NCBI RefSeq assembly: GCF_019925205.1
Contig: NC_083560.1
Location: 45,616,270-45,680,269, forward strand
Origin: Metopolophium dirhodum
Lineage: Eukaryota; Arthropoda; Insecta; Hemiptera; Aphididae
Direction of reading: 5' to 3'
DNA length: 64,000 nucleotides
Shown: positions 63,989 through 64,000 of the stretch, in pieces
Numbering within the stretch: the stretch's first letter is position 1
Layout: each line of letters starts with the position of its first letter
Translations under genes and position numbers: made by a program
The notes under the pieces: generated by a model
The model's database searches: none
Told to the model about the DNA's origin: nothing
Seen by the model: only the letters and a program-made list of their open reading frames with translations

Positions 63989-64000
63989 TTAAGGTTTATT

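Larger units (their letters stand above)
61920..64000. other. Non-coding DNA to window end
   Basis: Contains TTA tracts near 62020-62036, a C19 run at 62700-62718, a TAA/AAC stretch near 62953-62971 and a G16 run at 63973-63988. The frame at 63753-63938 is CpG-rich and reads protein-like but has no motif I know. Confidence 0.5.

Noticed and set aside
1..64000. CRISPR array, bacterial operon, phage or viral insertion
   Set aside because: No spaced direct repeats, no dense ORFs or ribosome-binding sites, and no viral protein motif seen on either strand.

Overview
This looks like non-coding, repeat-studded nuclear DNA from an insect, most likely an aphid (Hemiptera: Aphididae). The reasons are the very many TAA/ATA microsatellites, the recurring TAGGTA/TACCTATA words, CpG that is not depleted in non-coding DNA, and decayed transposons of types common in aphid genomes. 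The organism call is inference from sequence style and not from a recognised gene. Nothing looks bacterial or organellar: there are no dense ORFs, operons, rRNA or convincing tRNA.

I recognise no host protein-coding gene. Open frames are short, and the longest (208 codons at 53975-54601) is inflated by TA, CA and TAA microsatellites. Longer non-repetitive frames (15102-15641, 37614-38093, 36514-37008) carry no domain I know. The window therefore fits best as a large intron or a long intergenic/regulatory interval. Short or untranslated exons could be hidden in it and cannot be excluded by eye.

Layout: 1-849 non-coding; 850-1555 a foldback MITE; 1556-2654 non-coding; 2655-2735 a short transposon-end hairpin; 2736-3400 CpG-rich, ending near a consensus splice donor; 3400-3870 an AT-rich island with nested inverted repeats; 3871-8529 microsatellite-rich; 8530-8796 a transposon-end remnant; 8797-21934 non-coding with G/C homopolymers, a (CA)n tract and AT-rich patches; 21935-22472 a hAT-like non-autonomous element; 23987-24197 a small MITE candidate; 24198-37370 non-coding; 37440-37830 a CT/GA tract next to a GC-rich block that looks like a promoter or regulatory element; 37831-40639 non-coding; 40640-41060 a 5' fragment of a non-LTR retrotransposon on the minus strand; 41061-59242 non-coding; 59243-59351 a long hairpin; 61456-61919 a pogo/Tigger-like remnant; then non-coding DNA to the end.

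The mobile-element remnants are AT-rich and CpG-poor, so they stand out from the CpG-containing background. The most interesting unexplained signals are the hairpin at 59243-59351 (23 paired bases whose two wobbles are G-U only on the plus strand), the roughly sevenfold excess of the palindrome CTGCAG, and the promoter-like block at 37.4-37.8 kb. I did not find a clear new multi-gene system.
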